Source: Dermacentor variabilis (Eukaryota > Arthropoda > Arachnida > Ixodida > Ixodidae). Taken from it: a DNA stretch of 64,000 nucleotides. Numbering within the stretch: position 1 is the stretch's first letter; every line of letters starts with the position of its first letter. The position numbers were made by a program, and so were the translations under genes. This document shows, piece after piece, positions 31,594-40,737 of the stretch. The DNA is taken from the NCBI RefSeq assembly GCF_050947875.1, contig NC_134568.1, forward strand, positions 263,446,315-263,510,314, read 5' to 3'. Below the pieces are notes generated by a model. That model saw only the letters and a list, made by a program, of their open reading frames with translations. It searched no databases and was not told the origin of the DNA.

Positions 31594-31770
31594 CGTAGCG
31601 CTGCGCACGATCTCGTAGCACCCTGTCGTGGCGCTGCGCACGATCTCGTAGCACCCGGTCGTGGCGCTGCGCACGATCTCGTAGCACCTGGTCGTGGCGC
31701 TGCGCACGATCTCGTAGCACCTGGTCGTGGCGCTGCGCACGATCTCGTAGCACCCTGTCGTGGCGCTGCC
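31594..31770 (-). repeat. 33-bp tandem array in LTR U3
   Basis: Units start at 31594, 31627, 31660, 31693 and 31726, plus a partial unit. The core is GCGCTGCGCACGATCTCGTA. Units differ mainly at the CCTGT/CCGGT/CTGGT end. The same array lies at 37852-38028 in the other LTR. Confidence 0.95.
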
Positions 31771-31777
31771 GGTTGGA

Positions 31778-31980
31778 CACAATGACTGGAACGAGATCCT
31801 TGCTTTGGCATCGCCTGTTTCGGGCCCAATAACTGGAATGAGATCCCAGCTTTGGCATCGCCTGTTTCGGGCACAATGACTGGAACGAGATCCCTGCTTT
31901 GGCATCGCCTGTTTCGGGCCCAATAACTGGAATGAGATCCCTGCTTTGGCATCGCCTGTTTCGGGCACAATGACTGGAAT
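31778..31980 (-). repeat. 47-bp tandem array in LTR U3
   Basis: Units start at 31778, 31825, 31872 and 31919, with a partial unit at 31966. Two variants alternate (CACAATGACTGG and CCCAATAACTGG), so the array probably grew by doubling a two-unit block of 94 bp. The array in the other LTR is at 38036-38238. Confidence 0.95.
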
Positions 31981-32130
31981 GCGAGGAGGATCCCTAGGCG
32001 GTCGCATCGCCGCAGACGCGCCTGGAAACACCTGGCGATGAGTGTTGCGGCGACGACGATCGGGCCAAAATGTCTGCCGCCCCGCCGCAGACGCGCCGGC
32101 AAAACCACGTGTCGCAGGCGAAACGCAACA

Positions 32131-32616
32131 GACCGCCCCGCCGGGGGAAGGAGATCCCGATGGACAGGGGACTGCATCCGCTGTCCGGAGGGATGTCGCT
32201 CGATGATGCTCATAACCGAAGTCGGGCGTCCCTTGACGTTTCTTGAGCGCAGCGCACAGAGAAGGCCTCGTTCTCTCGTTCAGGTTCGCACGGGACACTG
32301 CAAAGTGACTTCGGGAGAGTTCACATTTTTGTTCTCGTTCCCGGCAAGCGTTAGAACTACGCTGAAAACTCAACCGCTCAGTCAGCAAGCACGGCACAAC
32401 CCTCACTAAGCCCTGCCAGGCTCTTTCCCCTTTTTATACCACTGCCTAGTTCCTTACAGTAGTCTAGCATCACTCAGAACGCGTCCACAAATTGAAAAAT
32501 TGCACTAGAAAGCATATCATCACTTTGAAACACTAAACAAAAGCAATATGTTAAAAAAAATCCTGCCTCAGGAAGAAAAACATCAGTAACAAACAATTTT
32601 GAGGCTGATTCCTACG
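32131..32616 (-). other. Element 3' untranslated region before the 3' LTR
   Basis: About 485 bp between the Gag-Pol stop and the 3' LTR. There is no env-like frame. Next to the LTR the minus strand reads GGCGGGGCGGTC, which is G-rich but interrupted, so it is only a weak polypurine-tract candidate. A GGGGGAAGGAG run lies on the other strand just inside. Confidence 0.6.
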
Positions 32617-35600
32617 TTAGGGGCTTCGACTTAAGCCATCGGCGTTACCGTTGAGACTCCCCTTTTTGTAACGCACCTCAAAGGAATATTGTTGTAAAGC
32701 GAGGCTCCAGCGCAGGAGGCGGCCATTTTTGGGAGAGATGGTCTGCAGCCATTGGAGAGGGCAGTGATCCGTCTCAATGATAAACCTCGAGCCGGCTAGA
32801 TAGCATGACAATTTCTGAACGGCCCACACGAGACATGCACACTCTTTCTCGGTGGCGCTATACGCCTGCTCACGACTGGTCAGCTTACGACTAGCATACA
32901 GGACGGGGTGTTCTACTTCTCCATTTTCCCGTTGGCACAGTACAACGCCCATGCCTCGCTCACTAGCATCGCACTGAACAATGAACTCTTTTGTATAGTC
33001 TGGCGATCGTAGCACAGGCTGGCTTGTTAGGGCACTCTTTAGGGCGCTAAAAGCTCTTTCCTTGGTCTCGTCCCAGACGACTGTTTGAGGCTCTGTCTTT
33101 CTTAGAGCATCCGTCAGGGGAGCCGCGATATCAGAGTACCTAGGGATGTACCTCTGATAGTAGCCGGCGACACCCAAGAACGACCGAATATCGGTCTTTG
33201 TGCGCGGTTGCGGAAAGTCTCGCACAGCGGCCACTTTTATTTCAGAGGGGCGGCGACGACCCTGACCAATCACGTGACCGAGGTAGACAACCTCGGCCTG
33301 TGCTAACTGGCACTTAGGAGCCTTGACTGTCAAGCCTGCTTCGCGCAGGCGGGTTAGCACTGCCCGCAAGTGTGTCATATGCTCAGACCAGGATGCGGAG
33401 AATATCGCTACGTCGTCTAGATACGGTAAAGCGAATTCTTGCTGTCCCCGCAACACTTTATCCATGAGACTTGAAAAACAGTATGGCGCGTTCTTCAAAC
33501 CAAAACTCAACACTTTAGGACGGAATGTTCCCATTGGTGAAATGAACGCCGCATACCTACTAGCCTCTTCTGTAAGTGGAACCTGCCAATAACCCCTGAC
33601 AAGATCTAGGGTGGAAATAAACTGAGCGCTACTAACTTTCTCAAGGCGCTCCTCGATGTTAGGGATCGGATAAATTTGATCCTTAGTGATGGAATTAAGC
33701 CTGCGGTAGTCGACGCAAGGACGAGGTTCCTTGCCCGGTACCTCAACTAAAATCAAAGGGGAGGTATAATCACTCTCACCTGCCTCAATAACATCGAGCC
33801 GTAGCATTTTCTTTACCTCAGCCTCCATAATATCGCTCTGGCGGGGTGACACCCGATACGCCTTGGATCGTACTGGCTCTGTGGAGGTAAGTTCTATATC
33901 ATGAGTAAGTACAGAAGTCCTACCAGGCCTCTCAGAGAACAGACCTTGAAACTCTTGTAATAGCTGGTGTAGTTCGGTTTTCTGCTCAGGCGACAGCGGT
34001 GCTTTACTGATAAGGTCACTAATGACTTGACCGGTGTCTTCCCTGTTCGTCACTGAGCCTAGTCCCGGAAGCTCGACCGGAAGCTCTTCAGGAACGTTTA
34101 CCATCATGCACACCACTGCTTCCCTTTGTCTATAAGGTTTGAGCAGATTACAGTGGTAAACTTGCTGTGCTTTCCGCTTTCCTGGCAGACTTACCACGTA
34201 GTTAACGTCCGACAGTTTCTGAACAATTCGTGCTGGGCCCTCCCACTGCACGTCTAGTTTGTTGTTTAGCGATGTGCGCAATATCATGACCTCATCGCCA
34301 ACCTCAAAACGACGGGCCCTGGCTGTCCGATCATAATAAACCTTGGCCCTCTGCTGGGCCTTTGCCATTGCTTCACCTGACAACTCCTGTGCCCTTCTTA
34401 AGCGTTCGAGGAGCTTAAGTACGTACTCCACCACGACTGGGTCGTCGCCCCTACCTTCCCACGATTCTCGAAGCATGCGAAGCGGAGATCGAAGCGAGCG
34501 ACCGTACACCAGTTCAGCTGGCGAAAACCCCGTAGCCGCATGCGGCGCGGTCCTTAAAGCAAACATCGCCCCAGGCAGACACAGCTCCCAGTCAGTTCGA
34601 TGTTCAAAACACAACGCTCTCAACACGCGCTTCATGACGGAGTGGAGCTTCTCAACGGAATTCGACTGTGGGTGGTACACTGAGCTGTGTAACAGCTTTA
34701 CCCCACACCTTTCGAGAAAAGTTGTCGTCAAAGCGCTAGTAAACACTGTGCCCTGATCTGATTGAATTTCTGCAGGAAAACCAACTCGCGCAAATATGGA
34801 CAGTAGTGCATTAACTATCTCAACTGAGCTGAGTTCTTTAAGCGGCACTGCTTCAGGGAACTTTGTCGCTGGGCAGATCACAGTCAAAATGTGTCTGTAC
34901 CCCGTGGCTGTTACCGGCAGAGGTCCCACTGTATCAATAACGAGCCGTCTAAAAGGCTCCGTTATGATAGGTACCAATTTCAACGGCGCCCTTGATTTGT
35001 CCCCTGGTTTGCCCACCCGCTGACAAGTGTCACATGTCCTCACGAAATGGTCTGCGTCCCGAAAACACCCTGGCCAATAGTACTCTTGCAAGAGACGGTC
35101 CTTAGTTTTCTTAACTCCTAGGTGTCCGGACCACGAACCCCCGTGCGACAAGCGCAACAGATCCTGACGATAGCATTGAGGCACGATCAGCTGATCGAAC
35201 TCCACTCCTCTTCGGTCTAGATACTTCCGGTACAGGACTCCCCCTCTTTCCACAAAACGCGCAGTTTTCCTGGCGATACCTTCTTTGACATTGCAGCGCA
35301 CGTTTTCCAGGCTGCCATCCTTTTTTTGCTCGGCTATCAAAGCCGACCGGCTGACTTTTAGCAACCTATCAAGTCCGTCTGACGTAGGCGCGATGAGCAA
35401 ATCAGTAGATAGCTCTTCTAACTTTCCCGTGTCGGGCATTTCCTCTTCAGTATCTGGCGCCTTTAACGTTACAGACTCAAGTTTATTCAGTTCGGGCGTG
35501 CTCTGAATATCAGCTTGCTGCGCCTCTGACCCTTTTTCGTTGTTTGATAACGTCGGCCCCGCAACTACCGCCTTTGCAGCGAGCTCCCGAACCTTCGATC

Positions 35601-37119
35601 TGGTTAAGGCCTGAACACTAGCTTCACCAAACAAAAGCCCCTTCTCGCGCAGGAGGTGATCGGACCTGTTTGAAAATAGGTACGGGTACTGGGGTGGCAG
35701 CATAGATGACACTGCGGCCTCCGTCTCAAGCGCTCCGAAAGGTCCTTCAATAAGCACTTTTGCTACCGGCAGACACACGCTATGAGCTTCCACGGCTTGC
35801 TTGATCCACGCGCACTCGCCCGTGAACATATGGGGTTCTACGTAAGATGGGTGAACTACATCCATCGTAGCTGCGGAATCGCGAAGCACTCGGCACTCTT
35901 TCCCGTTCACGAGGAGGTCTCGCATGTAAGGCTCGAGAAGCTTCATGTTCTCGTCAGTGCTGCCTATTGAAAAGAACACAACTTTTGGTGTTGTTTCCGG
36001 ACACTGCGCCGAAAAGTGACCCGGCTTCTGGCACGTATAACAAACGCCCGCTCGCCTCATCTCGAACCGCTTTCTGCGTTCGGCTTCGGCTGCCGTCTCT
36101 TTACGTTTGGTCGGATTGCTTTCACTCGCATCCTCACTACGCGTGTCCCCCTTTGCTCTCATGGGTGTGAACTTCGGCCTCTCAAACTTCGAGCCAAATT
36201 CACCCTTTTGACCGTCCTTAGCTCCGCGAGCCCGACGCGTCACAAACTCCTCGGCTAGCTCAGCGGCTCTAGCCACCGTACTCACGTCTGGCCTATCCAA
36301 GACCCAGTATCGCACGTTCTCCGGTAACCGACTATAAAACTGTTCTAGCCCGAAGCACTGCAGAACTTTATCGTGGTCACCAAACGCTTTCTCTTCTTTG
36401 AGCCACTCCTGCATGTTCGACATAAGCCTATACGCAAACTCTGTATATGACTCACTTCTGCCTTTCTCATTTTCCCGAAACTTCCGACGGAACGCCTCCG
36501 CAGACAGCCGGTACTTTTTTAGCAGACTCGATTTTACTTTGTCGAAATCCTCTGCTTCCTCTCTATCCAAGCGAGCGACTACGTCGGCCGCCTCGCCGGG
36601 TAACAAAGTGAGCAAGCGCTGTGGCCACGTTTCCCGAGAGAACCCCTGCTTCTCGCACGTTCGCTCAAAGTTAACCAGGAACAAACCAATGTCCTCTCCA
36701 AGCTTAAACGGCCGCATCAGGTCAGTCATTTTGAACAATACGCGTTCTCCTGCACCGTGTGCCTGACTTCCATTACGAGCGCGTTCCATCTCTACCTCAA
36801 GACGCTTCATTTCCAAAGCGTGTTGACGGTCACGCTCTTGTTGCTCTCGCTCTTTCTGTTCTTTAAGTTCGCGCTCCTGTTTCTCTTTTTGCTCTTTAAG
36901 TTCGCGCTCCTGTTTCTCTTTTTGCTCTTTAAGTTCGCGCTCCTGTCTTTTTGACCTCTCCTCAATAGTCTCAAGGCATTCCGACAGCTCGTCATCCTCA
37001 GCCTCTAACTCAAGAATAGCCTTTATCAGTTCCGGTTTTCTTAGTTTGTCTGAGACATCCAGACCCAACTCTCTTGCAAGCTCCAACAATTTCGGTTTGC
37101 GCAACGACTTCAAATCCAT
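32617..37119 (-). CDS. Gag-Pol polyprotein, integrase upstream of reverse transcriptase
   Basis: A single 1500-codon frame without stops. Residues 1-40: SAP-like motif (LKSLRKPKLLELARELGL). 45-100: charged coiled coil with 11-residue repeats ERELKEQKEKQ. About 127-295: capsid, the last 90 residues SCAN-like (EAFRRKF...LEQFYSRLPENVRYWV). 360-373: CX2CX4HX4C zinc knuckle. About 400-480: protease-like, with DSAA at 414 instead of D(S/T)G. 659-699: integrase HHCC finger. D729, D788, E823: integrase catalytic triad, with 34 residues between the last two. 958-996: GPY/F-type module. About 1040-1240: RT, with D1172 and YLDD at 1233-1236. 1380-1500: RNase H, with D1384, E1424, D1451 and D1494. All key IN, RT and RNase H residues are present. 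RT and IN are Ty3/gypsy type, but the order IN-RT-RH is that of the Gmr1 group. Start: the first Met, 355 bp from the 5' LTR, opens directly into the SAP-like motif. Confidence 0.97.
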   Translation of the reverse strand: MDLKSLRKPKLLELARELGLDVSDKLRKPELIKAILELEAEDDELSECLETIEERSKRQERELKEQKEKQERELKEQKEKQERELKEQKEREQQERDRQHALEMKRLEVEMERARNGSQAHGAGERVLFKMTDLMRPFKLGEDIGLFLVNFERTCEKQGFSRETWPQRLLTLLPGEAADVVARLDREEAEDFDKVKSSLLKKYRLSAEAFRRKFRENEKGRSESYTEFAYRLMSNMQEWLKEEKAFGDHDKVLQCFGLEQFYSRLPENVRYWVLDRPDVSTVARAAELAEEFVTRRARGAKDGQKGEFGSKFERPKFTPMRAKGDTRSEDASESNPTKRKETAAEAERRKRFEMRRAGVCYTCQKPGHFSAQCPETTPKVVFFSIGSTDENMKLLEPYMRDLLVNGKECRVLRDSAATMDVVHPSYVEPHMFTGECAWIKQAVEAHSVCLPVAKVLIEGPFGALETEAAVSSMLPPQYPYLFSNRSDHLLREKGLLFGEASVQALTRSKVRELAAKAVVAGPTLSNNEKGSEAQQADIQSTPELNKLESVTLKAPDTEEEMPDTGKLEELSTDLLIAPTSDGLDRLLKVSRSALIAEQKKDGSLENVRCNVKEGIARKTARFVERGGVLYRKYLDRRGVEFDQLIVPQCYRQDLLRLSHGGSWSGHLGVKKTKDRLLQEYYWPGCFRDADHFVRTCDTCQRVGKPGDKSRAPLKLVPIITEPFRRLVIDTVGPLPVTATGYRHILTVICPATKFPEAVPLKELSSVEIVNALLSIFARVGFPAEIQSDQGTVFTSALTTTFLERCGVKLLHSSVYHPQSNSVEKLHSVMKRVLRALCFEHRTDWELCLPGAMFALRTAPHAATGFSPAELVYGRSLRSPLRMLRESWEGRGDDPVVVEYVLKLLERLRRAQELSGEAMAKAQQRAKVYYDRTARARRFEVGDEVMILRTSLNNKLDVQWEGPARIVQKLSDVNYVVSLPGKRKAQQVYHCNLLKPYRQREAVVCMMVNVPEELPVELPGLGSVTNREDTGQVISDLISKAPLSPEQKTELHQLLQEFQGLFSERPGRTSVLTHDIELTSTEPVRSKAYRVSPRQSDIMEAEVKKMLRLDVIEAGESDYTSPLILVEVPGKEPRPCVDYRRLNSITKDQIYPIPNIEERLEKVSSAQFISTLDLVRGYWQVPLTEEASRYAAFISPMGTFRPKVLSFGLKNAPYCFSSLMDKVLRGQQEFALPYLDDVAIFSASWSEHMTHLRAVLTRLREAGLTVKAPKCQLAQAEVVYLGHVIGQGRRRPSEIKVAAVRDFPQPRTKTDIRSFLGVAGYYQRYIPRYSDIAAPLTDALRKTEPQTVVWDETKERAFSALKSALTSQPVLRSPDYTKEFIVQCDASERGMGVVLCQRENGEVEHPVLYASRKLTSREQAYSATEKECACLVWAVQKLSCYLAGSRFIIETDHCPLQWLQTISPKNGRLLRWSLALQQYSFEVRYKKGSLNGNADGLSRSP
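36846..36955 (-). repeat. 33-bp coding repeat in gag coiled coil
   Basis: Three near-identical 33-bp units (core CTCTTTAAGTTCGCGCTCCT on the plus strand) encode the 11-residue motif ERELKEQKEKQ at residues 59-92. The units are almost identical in DNA, so they duplicated recently or are being homogenised. Confidence 0.9.
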
Positions 37120-37474
37120 GGCTGCTCTGAATGCTGCTTTCTCTACTGCTTACTATTGTCTTGCCGCAAACTAACCCGGCAGCAACGACAACCACAATTA
37201 CCAGCTCTGTTTCTGACACTAACAAAAAGCCTGGCAAAGCTCAGAAGAAGAAAGTCCCGCACTCACCAAACCTCGCAGGCAGGAATTCCGCGCAGTCGTT
37301 CCGCTGCAGGCAACCAGTCGTCACACAGGGCTCGTTGCACTGCTCCCGGATCGTCGTTGAGCTGCTCAGCATACAGTCAACTGCATCTCTTTGCTGCTGG
37401 CCTCCGTTGTCGCGATCTCACCGCTGGCAGACAGTTGTTTGAAGTCGGAGGCGATCTCACCGCTGCCAACCAGA
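37120..37474 (-). promoter_or_regulatory. 5' leader with tRNA primer-binding-like site
   Basis: Two bases inside the 5' LTR the minus strand reads TGGTTGGCAGCGGTGAGA (37455-37472). A TGG start is the hallmark of a site pairing with a tRNA 3' CCA. The next bases match the acceptor end of an animal tRNA-Leu (AAG type, as recalled: CGCTGCC-A-CCA), but with one extra base between TGG and GGCAGCG. The tRNA identity is inference. A related CGATCTCACCGCTG word is repeated at 37410 and 37453. The remainder of the leader shows no ORF of note. Confidence 0.55.
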
Positions 37475-38388
37475 TGTTTGGGACTGGACTGCTGGTACGA
37501 TCTGTTGGGAACTCGGCGCTGACGCCCGTGGTTGTACCTGGGTCGCAAGCCCAAGGGTAGCGTTGGCCTGGCGGCCTGGGGTACAACTGGAAGCATCCGA
37601 AGGTCCCGGCAAAGCATGAGTCGACTGGTAACAACGAAACAACTTGTTTATTTTAACATCGCAAAGAGTTGGCGGTCAGGTTTGACCGAAGTAGAGAGAC
37701 GGGAGAGCACTTCACTCAACAGAAGAAATCGGAGCCCTCTTTTTGGCGTCCGGGGGCAGCTGTTTTTATACTCTCGCAGTTGAGGGCAAGAAGGAACCCC
37801 TCAAAAGACGAGCACGTGAATGTACAATGGGCTAATGGTGACGCACACTGTCGTAGCGCTGCGCACGATCTCGTAGCACCCTGTCGTGGCGCTGCGCACG
37901 ATCTCGTAGCACCCGGTCGTGGCGCTGCGCACGATCTCGTAGCACCTGGTCGTGGCGCTGCGCACGATCTCGTAGCACCTGGTCGTGGCGCTGCGCATGA
38001 TCTCGTAGCACCCTGTCGTGGCGCTGCCGGTTGGACACAATGACTGGAACGAGATCCTTGCTTTGGCATCGCCTGTTTCGGGCCCAATAACTGGAATGAG
38101 ATCCCAGCTTTGGCATCGCCTGTTTCGGGCACAATGACTGGAACGAGATCCCTGCTTTGGCATCGCCTGTTTCGGGCCCAATAACTGGAATGAGATCCCT
38201 GCTTTGGCATCGCCTGTTTCGGGCACAATGACTGGAATGCGAGGAGGATCCCTAGGCGGTCGCATCGCCGCAGACGCGCCTGGAAACACCTGGCGATGAG
38301 TGTTGCGGCGACGACGATCGGGCCAAAATGTCTGCCGCCCCGCCGCAGACGCGCCGGCAAAACCACGTGTCGCAGGCGAAACGCAACA
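37475..38388 (-). repeat. 5' LTR
   Basis: It is 914 bp and begins the element in its own orientation. It contains the 47-bp (38036-38238) and 33-bp (37852-38028) arrays upstream of TATAAAAA at 37763-37770, then AATAAA at 37647-37652. It is the presumed promoter of the Gag-Pol RNA. Confidence 0.97.
37763..37770 (-). promoter_or_regulatory. TATA box in 5' LTR
   Basis: TATAAAAA on the minus strand, with repeat arrays upstream and a start site expected about 30 nt downstream near 37735. It would control transcription of the whole element. Confidence 0.6.
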
Positions 38389-38392
38389 CTGG

Positions 38393-39320
38393 GCAGTAGG
38401 CGAAGTGCCAAGCGGAGGCAGGCAAACGTCGAGGTAAACGCTTTGATTAGCAGACTGCGGCGAAGGGGCGACGGGCAACTTTCGATGAGCTCTGCACCGA
38501 ATTAAAGGAAGACCGCCTTTGCCACTGTGCATAGAAGGGGAAGAGGGGGTATGCTGCCGCAGACCACGCTGTAGTCTGGCAGTTGCATTAAAACGCCCGG
38601 CTTGGAAATATACGCTGCCGATCTCGGAGCACAAATAGATTCGGACGTCGATTACGAGCAACCGCGTCGATATATCGGCAATCCTATTTGATCGCTTGGA
38701 AATTTAGGAGGCGATCCACAGGGTGCCAGCTCGTGACTGGAGACTTACCACGGGGAGCAATTGCGGTGTGTGCCAGGGCCTGTTGCGAGCGCGCACCGAA
38801 CACCACGGGAGCTGGTTTGGCAGATAAGTGCGAGCTACAGAAGTGAGCAACTAGCAGCCTCCGCGGATTACGTCTCGCCCATGAAATCGAGGTCGAATGC
38901 ACTGGAGGTCTAGCTGTGCGTCCATACGCCGCAGGGGTTAATGCGCGATAAACTATACCGCGTGAGTTCTATGCTGGCGCCGCGGCATTGATTGCTGCTT
39001 GCACGACACGGGGAGAAAGTAATGCATCGGGGATATCCTGATCGCCACTATATCGGAGCAAAACCCCGCTGAACGCGCCGCGGAAAAAAAAAAGAAATAA
39101 TAATTTCGCTGAATGAAGGCACTAACTACGGCACACACTTTCGCAGCGGCAGGCCAGTGACTTCCATTTCCTGAAATAACTGCATGGGTTTGCTTTGCTA
39201 TGCACTTTCACCGCTTTAATTACTAAAGTATGCTTCCGCCAAATTAGGCGCTGCTGTTTCTTTCCTTTTATTGAGAAGGGACGGTAAAGCGAGAGAGCAC
39301 ACAGAAAACAACGGCCGAAC
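38393..39320. other. Unassigned flank of the retrotransposon
   Basis: Unique-looking sequence with short frames on both strands. Nothing recognised. Confidence 0.3.
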
Positions 39321-39324
39321 ATGA

Positions 39325-39463
39325 GGGGCCGAATTCACAAAGCTTTTCGTTCGTAAGTGCTGTTTTTCATTGGCTGTTCGCCTTCGCTAATAATGTGTCC
39401 TGCATCACTATTGGCTGGTACGAACGCTTTTAGCGTAAGAACGTTTTGTGAATACGAGCCCTG
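39325..39463. mobile_element. MITE-like element with terminal inverted repeats
   Basis: The left end GGGGCCGAATTCACAAAGC..TTCGTTCGTAAG pairs with the right end CTTTTAGCGTAAGAACG.TTTTGTGAATACGAGCCCT. That gives imperfect terminal repeats of about 33 bp around about 70 bp. A second, right-truncated copy is at 18103-18204. Two copies with shared ends in one window support a dispersed short DNA element. Confidence 0.65.
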
Positions 39464-39464
39464 G

Positions 39465-40735
39465 TTAATTAGTGTTTCAGGCGACATAATGTTGCGTAGC
39501 TTATATAGATGGTCTGATAAGCTCGTATATATGTAGCGCTTGAACGAACGGACTAGATGGTTGGGCGAGGATGAGTGTTACGTCTCTGCGGGAACTCCGC
39601 CCGCTAATGGCCGTTTTCGGTTTCCACTTAGCTCAGTAGCTACTTCGTAGGCTCCCAACATTTTATGTCGGCCGCTGCCAGCCGGCGCAATGAAAGCGAG
39701 GAAAATCGCGTTCTTTACACTATGTGCGCGACGCAGAGAGCGAGCGTGTATTGCGTGCGCAGCTATGTAGCAGTGCAGCCAAGTGCGTTTCCCACGTGTA
39801 TCCAGACTCCGCCCGCGCGGTTTTGTTCCCGCGTTTATGCCGATGGCTTGCGCGGATCAAATGCAGCCGCGTGCAATCAACGGGCGGGCCTTCGGGGCTG
39901 CGCATCGGCGTGGCCGAGCCTTGCTGCTCACTGGCATACGGGTCATCGAACTGCGTAGCCAGCACCAAGCATGCGGCAGAAGCAGCTGGCGGCATCGCCG
40001 AAGCCGTGCATATATTGGTTCTGGCCGTCCCGGGGCCACGCGGGTCATGGCATGTTAAGCGTTCGTGTTCATCACTCCCGATCGTGTTATCGCCGGCTAC
40101 TGCGGGAGGCAGAGCGTGGGGGAGTGCCACCTTTGGCCCAACAGAGGTCTTGTAGCTATCCTGGTACACGCGGACCGTAAGCCACGCACCGATGACCCTT
40201 ATTGGTCTGAGTACTTACGCACCGCCTATTAGGCATATCGCCTGTCGATGTATATATGCAGCACTGAACATCCGCGTGGGAAGGAAAAAAGAAGGCAGTC
40301 CGAGCAAGCTGAAGTATGGCACGATAGCTCGGCATAAGTTCCACGAGTTTGCGTTCTTGCAGTAGCCAAAACGTACATGCCTCCCATTTCGAGCACTTTT
40401 CCTTTCCTTCGAATTTCGCATAAGAAACTGGATAGTCACCGAAAATTTGGTGCGATAAAATTGGGCCGTGACCATCAGAGGATGGTTGTCAACGCTACGC
40501 TATGGCTTCCTGGTAGATCTGCTGATATATTCAGCTGGCGACACTTATTGGTTAGTTCTATTGATTACTTGCACACTGCGTGACGTAGGATTGGACGGTG
40601 ACACTGCGTAACACTAGGAACGCCTTCGCAGACTGCTTGACAGTGCCCACAGAAACAGTTCTGTATCGTGTGGGTGTGCGTGGGGGTGTGTATGTTTTTT
40701 TTTATTCTTTTTCTCTCTCTCACCTATCGCATTCG
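39465..40735. other. Unassigned sequence, CpG-rich at 39640-40150
   Basis: Overlapping frames on both strands (143 and 149 codons) have no domain. A host promoter island is possible but unsupported. Confidence 0.3.
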
Positions 40736-40737
40736 TT

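Larger units (their letters stand above)
31216..32130 (-). repeat. 3' LTR
   Basis: It is 915 bp and matches 37475-38388 almost base for base. On the minus strand it runs 5'-TGTTGCG...CCCAAACA-3'. Within U3 lie a 47-bp tandem array (31778-31980, four copies plus a part) and a 33-bp tandem array (31594-31770, five copies plus a part). Downstream of these, in element orientation, are a TATAAAAA box and an AATAAA signal. Because 33 is a multiple of three, the array stays open in several frames and produces spurious ORFs. Confidence 0.97.
31212..38392 (-). mobile_element. Full-length LTR retrotransposon, Ty3/gypsy type with Gmr1-like gene order
   Basis: The element of 7173 bp (31216-38388) is bounded by two LTRs starting TGTT and ending AACA. 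It is flanked by a 4-bp target duplication, CTGG (31212-31215 and 38389-38392). It contains one uninterrupted Gag-Pol frame, a primer-binding-like site next to the 5' LTR, and no env. The two LTRs differ at only about four positions (two adjacent substitutions near the start, a 1-bp indel near 31294, and one change in the last 33-bp repeat). The insertion is therefore young and possibly competent. The minus orientation follows from the coding frame. Confidence 0.97.

Noticed and set aside
31411..32406. Frames of 124-287 codons in the 3' LTR, and the same in the 5' LTR
   Set aside because: They arise from the 33-bp array, which is a multiple of three, and from readthrough of the 47-bp array. 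They are open on both strands and lie in U3 non-coding DNA.
32131..32616. An env gene downstream of RNase H
   Set aside because: Only about 485 bp is available and no long frame, signal peptide or membrane segment is present.
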